Source: JAZKFT01 sp040386335 (lineage in GTDB: Bacteria > Bacteroidota > Bacteroidia > Chitinophagales > Chitinophagaceae). Taken from it: a DNA stretch of 64,000 nt. The position numbers and the translations under genes were made by a program. The stretch's first letter is position 1. Each line of letters starts with the position of its first letter. Shown here piece by piece: positions 1 to 9,518 of the stretch. Under the pieces are notes generated by a model. That model saw nothing but the letters and a program-made list of their open reading frames with translations, made no database searches and was not told where the DNA came from. The stretch lies in assembly GCA_040386335.1 (NCBI GenBank), contig JAZKFT010000024.1, positions 54,970 through 118,969 of the forward strand. Reading direction: 5' to 3'.

Positions 1-550
1 CATGGCCCACTTTTGTCCATGTTTCTTCTGTGTCAGAACCTCCATGAATCAGGTATAAAACCGGGTACTTTTTTTTGTTGTTGAAGCCGGGAGGTGTATA
101 AACCAATAGTTGGCGGGTGCTGCCTAATGTTGTTGAATGGTAGTTGCGATAAGTTATTTTTCCATGTGGCACATCCTGCAAAGAATGAACCAGTGGAACA
201 TCGCCAGGAATGTCGACGATGCTTCTTTTGAAACGTTCATTGGCGAAGATGTAGGTATTGTTGGGGTCTGCAAGTTCAACACTGTCCACCATAAAACTGT
301 AAGGATAAATATCTGGTTTTACAGGGGGCGCTGTAACAGTCCAGATACCTGAAGTGTCTTTTGTGAAAGGCAATGGCGAAGACAAAAATTCACCTTTAAG
401 GATTACTTTTTGGGCAGTTCTTGAATAAAATCTAAAAGTAATGCTATGGTCAGGATGAACATCAGGTGAACTGATAGCCGGGGGACGTTGCGCAATAGCG
501 GCAACAGCTACGAAAAGAAGTGTGGCAGTGATGCAATATGGCAATTTCAT
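1..550 (-). CDS. CE1-type secreted esterase, partial (3' end cut by window edge)
   Basis: Reads leftward from an ATG at 550 and stays open to base 1, giving about 183 residues. It begins with a signal peptide (MKLPYCITATLLFVAVAAIAQ), then an immunoglobulin-like E-set/CBM48-like domain with the pattern PDIYPYSFMVDS, then the start of an alpha/beta hydrolase domain (LLVYTPPGFNNKKKYPVLYL, HGGSDTEETW). The closest visible relative is the complete neighbour ending at 557: the two share the N-terminal domain, VYTPPG and the DTEET motif. The genes are 6 bp apart and surely co-transcribed. The catalytic Ser/Asp/His part lies outside the window, so activity cannot be judged. Members of this Bacteroidetes family are usually feruloyl or acetyl-xylan esterases; which one is unknown here. 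Confidence 0.85.
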   Translation of the reverse strand, partial: MKLPYCITATLLFVAVAAIAQRPPAISSPDVHPDHSITFRFYSRTAQKVILKGEFLSSPLPFTKDTSGIWTVTAPPVKPDIYPYSFMVDSVELADPNNTYIFANERFKRSIVDIPGDVPLVHSLQDVPHGKITYRNYHSTTLGSTRQLLVYTPPGFNNKKKYPVLYLIHGGSDTEETWTKVGH

Positions 551-556
551 GATGGA

Positions 557-1726
557 TTAGTTAAAAAGTAATTGGGTGGTTGTAGCTACATAATTCTTTA
601 CGTTCATCCAGGTATGGCCTCCCGGGGTAACCATACTTTTATAATTGATGTTTTTTGATTTGAGGAAATCCATGAACTCAACAGCTGGCTTATATAAAAA
701 ATCGTCGGTGCCAACACTTACCCAAAGCAGTTTCATTTCCTTATTTGTCTTTGCAGGGTTTTCATATACGTTTTTAAAACTGCTTTCCATTTCAGGTGTG
801 GAGAGGTACGCACTGTAGCAGCATATCCATGAGAATTTGTCCATGTTACCGAAACCTGTACGTAGTGTTTGCCCGCCACCTCTTGAAAAACCACCAATGG
901 CGCGGCTATTACGGTTGTTAATGGTGCGGTATTCCTTTTCGATGTAGGGAATAATATTGGCTACCAGGTCGGTTTCAAAAAGCCTGGCTCTTTTCACAGC
1001 ATCTTCACCATCCCTTGACATGATGTCTTCTGGCTTGGGTTTGCCTGTTTGTTCAGCAATTCTGGCCATGGGGTTGCCATACGGCATCACTATAATCATC
1101 GGCGTTGCCTTGCCTTCAGCTATCAAATTATCCAGGATGAGGTTTGTTTTGCCTACTTTAAAAAAAGTCTCTTCAGTATCTGTCGTGCCGCTGATAAGAT
1201 AAAAGACCGGGTACTTTTTTTCAGGTGATTTATCATAGCCTGGAGGAGTATATACCACTACCGATCCAGTGGAATTTTCAACAGATGGATAATACTCATA
1301 AGTAACAGCACCATGTGGCACATTCTTCATGGAGTGAATCAATGGGGTATCGCCCTGCACATCGACAAGACTTGCCTTAAATCTTTCATTTGGAAAAAAA
1401 GCCACATTTGCCGGGTCCATTACGTTTACTCCATCCACAATAAAACTATAGGGGTAGATATCCGGCTTTATAGATTCAACCGTTGCGCTCCAGATGCCAA
1501 TAGTGTCTTTGGTCATTGGCATTTGTGAAGCTCCAAATTGGCCGCCTCCCAGTTTAACCTCTTTAGCGCCAGGTGCCAGGTAGCGGAATGTCACCGATTT
1601 ATTTGCATTGACCTCCGGTGATACAATAAATGGTCCCCGGGGTGGCTGGGCGTGGGAAAACCCGGCAATGAGTATGGCAACCATAATATGTTGCAACAAG
1701 AAAAGGCTTGATTTCTTTATTCTCAT
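557..1726 (-). CDS. CE1-type secreted esterase with E-set domain
   Basis: 389 residues. A signal peptide (about 1-26, ending SHAQ) is followed by an E-set/CBM48-like domain (about 35-135) and an alpha/beta hydrolase domain of the esterase D / CE1 type (about 145-389). The nucleophile elbow is GFSRG with Ser281; the likely acid is Asp341 or Asp342 (VGTDDF) and the likely base is His371 (GGHTW). The triad therefore looks intact. Family members release ferulic, coumaric or acetyl groups from arabinoxylan side chains, which suits the GH51 gene upstream. The start was chosen at the ATG giving the signal peptide. First gene of a two-esterase operon; a LacI-type operator at 2049-2062 lies about 320 bp upstream. 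Exact ester substrate is inference. Confidence 0.88.
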   Translation of the reverse strand: MRIKKSSLFLLQHIMVAILIAGFSHAQPPRGPFIVSPEVNANKSVTFRYLAPGAKEVKLGGGQFGASQMPMTKDTIGIWSATVESIKPDIYPYSFIVDGVNVMDPANVAFFPNERFKASLVDVQGDTPLIHSMKNVPHGAVTYEYYPSVENSTGSVVVYTPPGYDKSPEKKYPVFYLISGTTDTEETFFKVGKTNLILDNLIAEGKATPMIIVMPYGNPMARIAEQTGKPKPEDIMSRDGEDAVKRARLFETDLVANIIPYIEKEYRTINNRNSRAIGGFSRGGGQTLRTGFGNMDKFSWICCYSAYLSTPEMESSFKNVYENPAKTNKEMKLLWVSVGTDDFLYKPAVEFMDFLKSKNINYKSMVTPGGHTWMNVKNYVATTTQLLFN

Positions 1727-2348
1727 ATGGATTGGGTTGTTTTAATTTATGATGTATAGTAATGACGCATGCTATCCTCATCTGTAATATGGAATGTCCG
1801 TTTTTGGGCTTAGACAACAACAATATCAATTAGTGCATCAAATAGCAAGTGTCGATGGCCGGATGGTTTGCATGAACAAACGAAAGTGCGTGGAAGCAAG
1901 CATCATAGCAATTTTATAGCAAGAAAGTCTAAACGGGAAAGGTCCCAATCGGGCAAACAGATCGCTGTCACTGAGCTACGCAATAAAAGCCCACGAGCCG
2001 GCCGTTTTCAAGAACTACCTTTCCATGTCACGAACTTAACAAAATAAGTGCAATCGATTGCGCCATGTTAAAAAAATCTTCGGTTTCGACGTTAAAAAAT
2101 GTTAGCAACAATTGGGGAAAGCACAGTCCGTCTGCTATGTTTAACAATGTTTCCTTAGAAAGAGCAAGCGAATAACCTAGGTGTGATATGCAGATTTTAT
2201 GACAGGTATACGCCAATTATATGGGTTGATAGCAAGCAACATGTATAGGTGTGATCCGGAGATTTAGTTTAATTCCGGTGGATATGGTATGATATTTACC
2301 CTTTCAGTTTACTATGAATTTAAGCCTCTGAGCCTCTGAGGTACTAAC
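1727..2348. other. 622-bp intergenic region upstream of the esterase operon
   Basis: No convincing gene. It holds the LacI-type operator at 2049-2062. On the minus strand a TATTTTG box directly follows the operator (about 2041-2047) and may be the promoter -7 element of the esterase operon, but this is weak. At 2324-2339 the 8-mer GCCTCTGA occurs twice in tandem, close to the stop of the GH51 gene; such short irregular repeats are common between Bacteroidetes genes. Confidence 0.5.
2049..2062. promoter_or_regulatory. Predicted LacI-family operator 1
   Basis: TGCAATCGATTGCG, with a perfect 12-bp palindrome at 2050-2061 centred on CG. It matches four other sites in this window (5164, 9125, 9464, 14483). 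It lies upstream of the esterase operon. Binding by the LacI protein at 4048-5106 is inferred from the clustering. Confidence 0.7.
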
Positions 2349-3890
2349 TCATTTAAGTTCAATCACAACAACACTGTACGGGGGTAATTTTACCTGGAGT
2401 TTATTCTTTTCAAGTTTTGCATCCGTAAATGGCGTTGGCACGATATTATCAGGTTTGTCGAAGCTATTATAGTTTTGCAATTTGTCAGACTTTAGAATAC
2501 GCCCCGAAACAGCTTGATAAAGTCCTCCCTGCAGGTCAATACTGACATCCTGTGGCTTGTTTGCATCAATATTCACCAATGAAATATGTGTGCGCCCGGC
2601 ATTGTCCCTGGACGCTGACGCCCATACAGCCTGTAATTTTTCAGTACCCAAAACATAGTCATTGCTAATGATCGACAGCGGAAGCATAGTGGATCCCTGG
2701 TGTACATTATACATTTCCATGACATGGTAGGTTGGGGTCAGAATCATTCTTTGCTCATCAGTAAGAATTACCGCCTGCAATACATTGATTATTTGAGCAA
2801 GGTTGGCCATTTTCACCCTATCACAATGGTTGTTGAATATATTCAGGTTACAGCCGGCAATCATTGCATCCCGCATGGTATTTTGCTGGAAAAGGAACGC
2901 ACTATTGGTGCCCGGTTCAACTTCATACCACCCTCCCCACTCATCAACTGCAAGTGCTTTTGTTTTACCAGGATCATACTTATCCATGATAGCACTATGT
3001 TTTGTAACCAGTTCTTCCATAAGAAGAGACCGTTGCATAGTTGTAAAATATTCTTTTTCGGTAAAGGCCGTTGCTGAACCTTTTTTGCTCCAGTCAATAA
3101 CGCTGTAATGATGCAGTCCTAAGGCATCAAACATTTTAGCAGGAAGCTCTTTCATTAAGACTTCTGTCCAGTGATAATCATCATCTGAAGCACCGCTGGC
3201 AATGCGATACAGTTTATCACTGTTACTCCAATCTGTCATGAATGTTGCGTATTGTTTATAAACGTTGGCATACCATTCAGCAGTCATGTTGCCGCCGCAT
3301 CCCCAGGCTTCATTACCCAACCCCCAAAATCCAACCTTCCACGGAACCTGTCGCCCATTTCCCTGCCGGAGGTCGGTCATAGGACTGCTGCCATTGGGAT
3401 GAGATGTGTACTTCACCCAGTCTGTAAGTTCATGTGGTGTGCCGCTACCAACATTACCGCTGAGATATGCTTCGGCACCAATTTCTTCACACATATTTAG
3501 AAACTCATTGGTGCCGAAACTATTATCCTCCTTCACATTACCCCACCAAACATTTAGCATAGCGGGGCGATTCTTCTTGGGCCCGATGCCATCTTTCCAA
3601 TGATAAGTGTCTGCAAAGCATCCACCCGGCCAACGCAACACCGGAACTTTTAGTTTTTTTAAAGCATTAATTACATCCAACCTGACACCATCCTTATTCG
3701 GAATTGTTTTATTGTTTTCACCAACGTACAATCCTCCGTAAATACAACGGCCAAGGTGCTCTGAAAAGTGACCATAAATATTTTTATTGATGGTGTCTTT
3801 TCCTTTATCGGATCTTAAAACGATATGGTTTTGAGCGTCTGCAGCGATAGAAATAACAGATATGGCAAGGCCGGAAATTATTTTTTTCAT
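2349..3890 (-). CDS. GH51 alpha-L-arabinofuranosidase
   Basis: 513 residues from the ATG at 3890. The open frame continues upstream to 4160, but only the 3890 start gives a signal peptide (MKKIISGLAISVISIAADAQ), and the longer version would overlap the LacI gene. It removes arabinose side chains from arabinoxylan or arabinan. GH51 marks: the conserved N-terminal block with NIYGHFSEHLGRCIYGG and RWPGGCFADTYHWKDGIGP, the acid/base Glu194 in GLGNEAWG, and the nucleophile Glu317 in LAVDEWGGWYE. Length is normal for the family. It lies 157 bp downstream of the LacI gene on the same strand and may be co-transcribed with it. The leader suggests periplasmic action. Very likely a true arabinofuranosidase; preference for xylan or arabinan is not visible. 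Confidence 0.93.
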   Translation of the reverse strand: MKKIISGLAISVISIAADAQNHIVLRSDKGKDTINKNIYGHFSEHLGRCIYGGLYVGENNKTIPNKDGVRLDVINALKKLKVPVLRWPGGCFADTYHWKDGIGPKKNRPAMLNVWWGNVKEDNSFGTNEFLNMCEEIGAEAYLSGNVGSGTPHELTDWVKYTSHPNGSSPMTDLRQGNGRQVPWKVGFWGLGNEAWGCGGNMTAEWYANVYKQYATFMTDWSNSDKLYRIASGASDDDYHWTEVLMKELPAKMFDALGLHHYSVIDWSKKGSATAFTEKEYFTTMQRSLLMEELVTKHSAIMDKYDPGKTKALAVDEWGGWYEVEPGTNSAFLFQQNTMRDAMIAGCNLNIFNNHCDRVKMANLAQIINVLQAVILTDEQRMILTPTYHVMEMYNVHQGSTMLPLSIISNDYVLGTEKLQAVWASASRDNAGRTHISLVNIDANKPQDVSIDLQGGLYQAVSGRILKSDKLQNYNSFDKPDNIVPTPFTDAKLEKNKLQVKLPPYSVVVIELK

Positions 3891-4047
3891 ATGAAGTGAG
3901 TTTGCAATCAATAGTCGGAAAGCCTGTTTTATTGAATGTTGAAAAAATTTACAAGTGGTGAAACCTGCGTGTTTTGTGACCAGATTGCAGGGGTGGCTTT
4001 TGCTTCCTGGATTCTTGTAATATGTCATGGCAATTAACGAAACGCTT

Positions 4048-5106
4048 TCAATCGGAAACTTCGGGTCTTGACAAAACCAGGACTGGATTAGTCTTCCTGG
4101 AGGAGTTACGCACAATGAGTTCCGATTTAACGACAATTCTACTTTTTGCACCGATGTCATCCATTCCTTTTAAATGATCAATCAGATTGCGTGCACTAAT
4201 CTCGCCCATTTCTTTACCGGGATAGTTTATAGTTGTTAGTTGAGGTTCAATAATCTTACTGATAGCATCATTATTAAAACCAACTATCGCAATATCTTCC
4301 GGAACCCGCACGCCATGCCGCCTTAATTCCTGCATACACACTGACGCCATAAAGTCGTTGGTAACAAAAAGCCCATCCGGGAATGGGACCATATTTAAAA
4401 TTTCATGTGCCGCGTTCAAGGCGCTCTCTTCCTGCAGATCTTTCACCAGTACCCATTTTTTATTGTAGGCTATTTTGGCCTCACATAAGGCATCAGCGTA
4501 TCCGCGGTGCCGTTGCGCATACACATTCCTTTTTAGGTTTGCGGTAAGTATTACTATTCGTTTGCAGCCCTGGTCGATTAGATGCTTTGTTGCGATGAAG
4601 CCACATTTATAATTATCTATTATTACATGTATTCTTTCACTGTCCTCATCCACCCGATCAAAAAATATAACCGGTATGTTTTTTTCAAAGAAGACTTTAA
4701 AATGATCAAGATTGTTTGTATTCGAAGACAATGATGCTATGACCCCATCTACGCGTTTATGGTATAGATTAAAGGCATTCGCTACTTCCTTTTCATAACT
4801 TTCACTTGAGTGTGCAATAATAATATCATAGCCGGCCTGGGTGGTTATATTTTCTATACCTGCTAAGACTGAGGTGATGAAATTACTATTCAACTCATGT
4901 AGTAATACGCCGATCGTGTGAGATTTTTGTTTTCGCAGGTTGCTGGCGAAGCTGTTATGTCGGTAACCCATTTCTTCTGCCTTTTCCAGAATTCTTTTTG
5001 TTGTGCGTTTACTTATTAATTTATTGTTTTTCAAAGCTCTGCTGACAGTGGCGGCTGAGAAACCCAATTCCTTGGCAATATCATAAATGGTAACATCTTT
5101 TTCCAT
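4048..5106 (-). CDS. LacI-family transcriptional regulator
   Basis: 352 residues. The helix-turn-helix headpiece is intact at about 6-25 (TIYDIAKELGFSAATVSRAL), followed by the hinge (about 50-58, NSFASNLRK) and a periplasmic-binding-protein-like sensor domain from about 62 onward (HTIGVLLHELNSNF, DGLFVTNDFMA, IVGFNNDAIS). It probably represses this carbohydrate locus until a sugar ligand binds. A perfect 14-bp palindrome at 5164-5177, 57 bp ahead of its start, suggests autoregulation. Four more copies of the same palindrome occur within 10 kb, at the esterase, FG-GAP protein and SusC promoters. The ligand is unknown; an arabinose- or xylose-derived sugar is a reasonable guess from the neighbours. 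Confidence 0.92.
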   Translation of the reverse strand: MEKDVTIYDIAKELGFSAATVSRALKNNKLISKRTTKRILEKAEEMGYRHNSFASNLRKQKSHTIGVLLHELNSNFITSVLAGIENITTQAGYDIIIAHSSESYEKEVANAFNLYHKRVDGVIASLSSNTNNLDHFKVFFEKNIPVIFFDRVDEDSERIHVIIDNYKCGFIATKHLIDQGCKRIVILTANLKRNVYAQRHRGYADALCEAKIAYNKKWVLVKDLQEESALNAAHEILNMVPFPDGLFVTNDFMASVCMQELRRHGVRVPEDIAIVGFNNDAISKIIEPQLTTINYPGKEMGEISARNLIDHLKGMDDIGAKSRIVVKSELIVRNSSRKTNPVLVLSRPEVSD

Positions 5107-5136
5107 ATGTAGTTATAATTTGCAGCCGTTCGTTTG

Positions 5137-5177
5137 CTAAAGTAGGTTTTTTTTTTAAAAATGTGTAATCGATTACA
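5137..5177 (-). promoter_or_regulatory. lacI promoter with operator 2
   Basis: Operator TGTAATCGATTACA at 5164-5177 is a perfect 14-bp palindrome. On the minus strand it is followed after 19 bp by TACTTTAG (5137-5144), one mismatch from the Bacteroidetes -7 box TAnnTTTG. The operator thus covers the place of the -33 element, a position well suited to repression. The assignment of the -7 box is inference. Confidence 0.65.
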
Positions 5178-5579
5178 TAATGATGCTTTTATTTCTACTT
5201 CAAGGGATAATTCCCATTTAGAAGTTAAGTTCCAAGCATTTTAAGTAGTTTATGTTTTCAAAATTGCAATCGTTTCCTTCATTCTGAGTAGTTATGACTG
5301 TGAAGATGTTTCACTAAGGAGAATTAACCGCAAATCCCTTTAATTGCCAACCAGTATTTTTATGGGCAGTATCAACGAAATAACGTTGCCTTTGTTAAAG
5401 GTTACGGAAGTGAAGGGAGATCGGTTATTTATGTTTGTATCGAAAAAGTATACAGGAGACTAGAAGAAAATGTTGTGAACGGCATTTTGCAGATGACACG
5501 TAATATTAAATAGGGAGCCTGGCGAAATGGCTTGCTTCGCCGTAAATTGTTCAAGTACAAATCATTTAAATTAATTTGG
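5178..5579. other. 402-bp intergenic region
   Basis: No gene seen. It separates two leftward genes, the lacI start and the stop of the FG-GAP protein. A half-matching operator-like sequence, TGCAATCGTTTCCT, is at 5265-5278 (left half perfect, right half poor). No clear terminator hairpin was recognised. Confidence 0.4.
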
Positions 5580-8500
5580 TCATTTCGTCCTGTTAGTATT
5601 GTTACATTTGAAAACCCTCATGGAATCATTATTCACTGCAATCAGAATTAGTTTTTCTTTTTTTTGATTAATAATCATCTTCATGTCTTTTACATCGCCG
5701 TTAGTAACAAAGCCACTTTTGTTGGCTGCTATAAAGTCAAATCCTTTTCTACCATTTCCTTTTAACAGGGTACCATAGGAAGCGTCGTATCTACCAGTGG
5801 ATATTTCAGTTTGATATTCGTTTCCTGCAAGTAGCAAATCGTTTATTCCATCGCCGTCAATATCTGTGCAAAGAATTGCGTTCACGGGGGCAAATTGTGC
5901 CTCAGGCGGCAGAATATGTTTAACATATTTGCCGTTTGCGATATTCTCTATCCAGCAGGTACGAGACTCATTACAGGTAAATATTTGCAGGTTTTTCGTC
6001 CCGCCTGGAAAAATAGATGGCATGTTGGCCACTGCAAAGTCTTTGTGTAGCAGGAAGGATTTTTTGATAGATGGTACCTGTTCTGCAAACTGGTCGCGGT
6101 TAATAGACGGAAACATTTGTCGTTTTCCGTTTTCATCTTTTATGTAATAAAACATCACCGGGTCAATACTTCCATTGCCGTCAATATCCTTCGCGAACAA
6201 TTGCATAGGATATTCGGACGTAATACGATACCGACAGTTTTGCCCTAGATTTCCTGCCACTAAATCTATGTCGCCGTCGTTGTCTACATCTGAGGCAACC
6301 AGGCTGCGCCACATGCCGTTCATATTTTGCAGGCCCATAGTAGCGGTAATATCGCTCAACAAAACACCGTTATTTTTGAAAAACATGATCGGCATATATT
6401 CGCCTGCAATAACCAGGTCTTTCCGCCCATCTCCGTCGATATCAACCCAAACGGCACCTGTGGTCATACCAGGTGTTTTGAGGGACGGACAAACTTTTCC
6501 GGTAACATCACTGAAAACTCCCTTAGTATTTTGCAAAAGATAGCTTCTGGGTGGTAATGGATATGTTTTAGACACCCTTCCTCCGATAAAAATATCCTCG
6601 TCGCCATCGCCGTCATAATCGCAGATAGCCACACAGCCGGCAATCGTCTTTACAGAACCTGGGATAGCCTGGCTATTAACAGTGAAATTTCCATTACCGT
6701 CGTTTAAATAGAGCCGTGGATGATAGAATGCGGATGTATCATCATACCGCGTGTCGCCACAAGCCACCAGCAAATCAACATTTCCATCACCATTAGCGTC
6801 AAAAAATATGGCGTTCTGGTCTTCCTCCATTTTTACGCCTTTAGATAGGGTGCTGCCACGAAAGGCCCCGTTTGGTTGCTGGCTGAAAACCTGGCCCCAA
6901 AAATTGAAACCGCCTCCAATGTAAAAATCAGTATTGCCATCGTTATTAATATCTCCCGTTGAAATAAAAGGGCCCAACTGCGAAAATTTTTGTGGTAGTA
7001 GCCGCTGGTCTCCATAATCGTAAAAGGGTACATCTGTATGCTTATAGTTCGCGACAAGCGTCGAAGTAATGTCAGTTAAAAAAGTGTTTGGCGTATTTGG
7101 CGCGGTTTGCCAGCTTTCATTGGCATTTTTTTCGTGCAGAACGTAAACGGAATCTGTTTTTAGCTGGTATAGGGTTTGTTTTTTCAAATTCGGCCAAACA
7201 ATGATTGCTGAATCCAGCATTTTATCAGATCCTGTCCCAAAAATTATTTTGGTGTCTACACAACTTAAATATCCACGAACAGGGGATTGCTCCTGCATTT
7301 GACCTTGCCCTTTTGTATATAAATATATTTTAGCACCAAATCCATCTTTATTTTGTCTTTCTCCTTTTAATATAAAACCAATGTTGTGATTGGCTGGAGC
7401 AATGTTTTTTTTAATCGTATTATTTATAAAAAGAAAAGCTTCCTGATTTACATTATTCACTATTAAATCAAGATCCCCATCGTTGTCCAAATCGGCATAA
7501 GCAGCCCCGTTCGAGATAGATCGGTCATTTATGCCCGCTGAGTCGGATGCATCCAGAAACGTATAGTCGCCCCTGTTTATAAAAAGGTAGTTGGGCAGAT
7601 TTAATGGTTCTAGCGATAATAGTTTTTCTTTTAATCGTTTTTTCGCATCCATTTCTGCAGGAGTATTTGGGCTTATCGTTTGGCTGAATTGGATAAAATC
7701 GGCGTTAATAAAATCGCGGCCAATACCATTAGTTATATGCATGTCTTTCAGGCCGTCATTGTTAAAATCGGCCATTAATACACTCCAGCTCCAATCTGTC
7801 TCGCTAATACCCGCCATTTGACCAATTTCGCTGAAAAACGGTATGGCAGTATCGCCGTGCTGGTAGGTGCCGTTGTTTAACTGCAGCATATTGCGGGAAA
7901 ACTCCGGCGAATAACCCAGGCGTCGTTCTGCTTCATACCGGTCGTAATTCATAAAAGAGAACGACAGCTTTTTCCGGAGGTTATTTTCCGGCATCATGTC
8001 AAGTGTAGCAAAGTCAATCTTGCCGTCGTTGTTGATGTCAGCGGCGTCAAGGCCCATGCTGCTGTAGCTTTGATGCCTGGTTGAAAGGTCAAGTACATTA
8101 GTAAAAGTGCCCTTTTTATTGTTCAGCCAAAGCTCATCGTTTGATACAAAATCGTTTGATACATAAATGTCGGGCCACCCATCGTTGTTGAAGTCGCTTA
8201 TCGCTACGCCTAGCCCAAATCCATCTTCTTTTATACCCGCTTCCTTTGATACATCGGTAAAAACCGGGTGTCCCGAACCATTGCCATCACCATCATTTCT
8301 ATATAGTTTGTCGTTGGCAGCGTAGTAGCCACTCAGGTCTTTAGGGTAAATGGTATTTGCGGAGTAGGAGGCATTTAATAAGTAATTCACTAAAAACAGG
8401 TCAAGATCGCCGTCCTTATCAAAATCAAAAAAAGCCGCCTGCGAGCTATAGGTCGAATCTGCGATACCATATAATGCTGCTTCATCCTTAAAGGTATTGT

Positions 8501-8945
8501 CGGTTTGGTTTATCAGCAATTTGTTTCTTGATCGGGTTGCCAGGCCCTTGCCATAGGTACACAAAAAGAGATCATCATAACCATCGGCATTGATGTCGGC
8601 AACGCTTACCCCCGTTATCCAATCGGTTGTTGTCACACCAGCTTCTTGTGAAATATCCCTGAAATGATTGTCACCCAGGTTAAGATAAAGCTTACTGCTT
8701 ACCTGGTTACCACAAAAGAAAATATCTTTCAATCCATCATTATTTACATCAAGTATGCCAACACCTCCTCCCATATATGAAAATTCGTTTAGCGCATCGC
8801 CTGGCATTTTAGTCTCGTCGATAATATTGTTGAAATTAATACCGCTTTGCGCAGCATTTAACTTGCTGAAGAGTGGCGCTACCCGATGGGTATTACAAGC
8901 AATGGCTGCCATTGCGCAAGTAAGGATAAAGAATACTAATTTCAT
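5580..8945 (-). CDS. CRTAC1-like lipoprotein with FG-GAP/VCBS repeats and ASPIC/UnbV domain
   Basis: 1121 residues. It starts with a lipoprotein signal (lipobox AIAC, Cys17). Residues about 40-520 and 640-1090 carry many FG-GAP/VCBS repeats, recognisable from calcium-binding loops such as DVNNDGLKD, DFDKDGDLD, DIDGDGRKD and DGDGDEDIF, and probably fold as two beta-propellers. The ASPIC/UnbV domain lies between them at about 525-605 (NKDGFGAKIYLYTKG, CVDTKIIFGTG, IIVWPNL). Proteins of this type are common next to SusC/SusD pairs in Bacteroidetes and are thought to be surface-exposed glycan or calcium binding proteins; no enzymatic role is known. It is divergent from the SusC gene at 9519 and shares a control region with two LacI operators. 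Confidence 0.88.
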   Translation of the reverse strand: MKLVFFILTCAMAAIACNTHRVAPLFSKLNAAQSGINFNNIIDETKMPGDALNEFSYMGGGVGILDVNNDGLKDIFFCGNQVSSKLYLNLGDNHFRDISQEAGVTTTDWITGVSVADINADGYDDLFLCTYGKGLATRSRNKLLINQTDNTFKDEAALYGIADSTYSSQAAFFDFDKDGDLDLFLVNYLLNASYSANTIYPKDLSGYYAANDKLYRNDGDGNGSGHPVFTDVSKEAGIKEDGFGLGVAISDFNNDGWPDIYVSNDFVSNDELWLNNKKGTFTNVLDLSTRHQSYSSMGLDAADINNDGKIDFATLDMMPENNLRKKLSFSFMNYDRYEAERRLGYSPEFSRNMLQLNNGTYQHGDTAIPFFSEIGQMAGISETDWSWSVLMADFNNDGLKDMHITNGIGRDFINADFIQFSQTISPNTPAEMDAKKRLKEKLLSLEPLNLPNYLFINRGDYTFLDASDSAGINDRSISNGAAYADLDNDGDLDLIVNNVNQEAFLFINNTIKKNIAPANHNIGFILKGERQNKDGFGAKIYLYTKGQGQMQEQSPVRGYLSCVDTKIIFGTGSDKMLDSAIIVWPNLKKQTLYQLKTDSVYVLHEKNANESWQTAPNTPNTFLTDITSTLVANYKHTDVPFYDYGDQRLLPQKFSQLGPFISTGDINNDGNTDFYIGGGFNFWGQVFSQQPNGAFRGSTLSKGVKMEEDQNAIFFDANGDGNVDLLVACGDTRYDDTSAFYHPRLYLNDGNGNFTVNSQAIPGSVKTIAGCVAICDYDGDGDEDIFIGGRVSKTYPLPPRSYLLQNTKGVFSDVTGKVCPSLKTPGMTTGAVWVDIDGDGRKDLVIAGEYMPIMFFKNNGVLLSDITATMGLQNMNGMWRSLVASDVDNDGDIDLVAGNLGQNCRYRITSEYPMQLFAKDIDGNGSIDPVMFYYIKDENGKRQMFPSINRDQFAEQVPSIKKSFLLHKDFAVANMPSIFPGGTKNLQIFTCNESRTCWIENIANGKYVKHILPPEAQFAPVNAILCTDIDGDGINDLLLAGNEYQTEISTGRYDASYGTLLKGNGRKGFDFIAANKSGFVTNGDVKDMKMIINQKKEKLILIAVNNDSMRVFKCNNTNRTK

Positions 8946-9124
8946 ATAATAAGCTTCTACTACGTATTTAATATAAGGTTATGAATAATTATGTTCTGCA
9001 GTTTTTGGTGATTAACTAACCCCAGGCTGTGGTTGATTTTTATCAAGAGGGTGCCTTTTTTTAAGCAGTAAGGTAAAATTTTACAGGTGAAAGGTAGTTG
9101 AAAAATATTTTTTTGAAAAAATAG

Positions 9125-9164
9125 TGCAATCGATAACGCAGAATTTGAATTATTACTACCTTAG
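9125..9164 (+). promoter_or_regulatory. LacI-family operator 3 and likely -7 box
   Basis: TGCAATCGATAACG at 9125-9138 has a perfect left half and a degenerate right half. After an 18-bp spacer comes TACCTTAG at 9157-9164, a variant of TAnnTTTG. The arrangement copies that of the lacI promoter (operator, 19 bp, TACTTTAG). It would fire rightward toward the SusC gene, leaving a leader of about 350 nt; a role for the divergent gene is equally possible. Confidence 0.5.
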
Positions 9165-9463
9165 CTGAGAATTAGATGTGATTTGCTTGTCTAATAGAAT
9201 AAATAATTACTGATAGATTGTTTGTTGCTTTCGATGATAAAAGGCTTTAATTAAAGCTTGAGGTTTGTTGTTGTTAAATGGCAAGGTAGAAATAGACTAC
9301 CTCATCATTTTTAATGACTTTTCTCACGCTTAAAGTACAAATTATTCTCTTCCTAACTGACCGGAATTACTGTCGCTGTGTTTGCATTTGTCACATTCTA
9401 AACAGATAAAGAAACTTAAATGCAAATCCTCCTAATTGGTTACTCCAGCGACTTTTTTAAAAA

Positions 9464-9477
9464 TGTAATCGATTGCA
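9464..9477. promoter_or_regulatory. Predicted LacI-family operator 4
   Basis: TGTAATCGATTGCA, matching the consensus at every position (13 of 14 palindromic with a C/T change). It sits 41 bp before the chosen SusC start at 9519, which argues against translation starting at the upstream ATG at 9420. A second operator 340 bp upstream could allow looping. Confidence 0.65.
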
Positions 9478-9518
9478 CAAGAGTAAGGCATTTCTATTCA
9501 TTAAAAAAATCTAGCCGT

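Noticed and set aside
1313..1528. Plus-strand frames inside the esterase genes (also 137-352)
   Set aside because: They are the opposite strand of the two homologous esterases and mirror each other only because those genes are similar.
3891..4160. N-terminal extension of the GH51 enzyme
   Set aside because: It overlaps the lacI gene and has no signal peptide; the ATG at 3890 gives a standard leader.
9420..9518. N-terminal extension of the SusC protein from the ATG at 9420
   Set aside because: It would place a consensus LacI operator inside the gene, and the signal peptide begins only after 9519.
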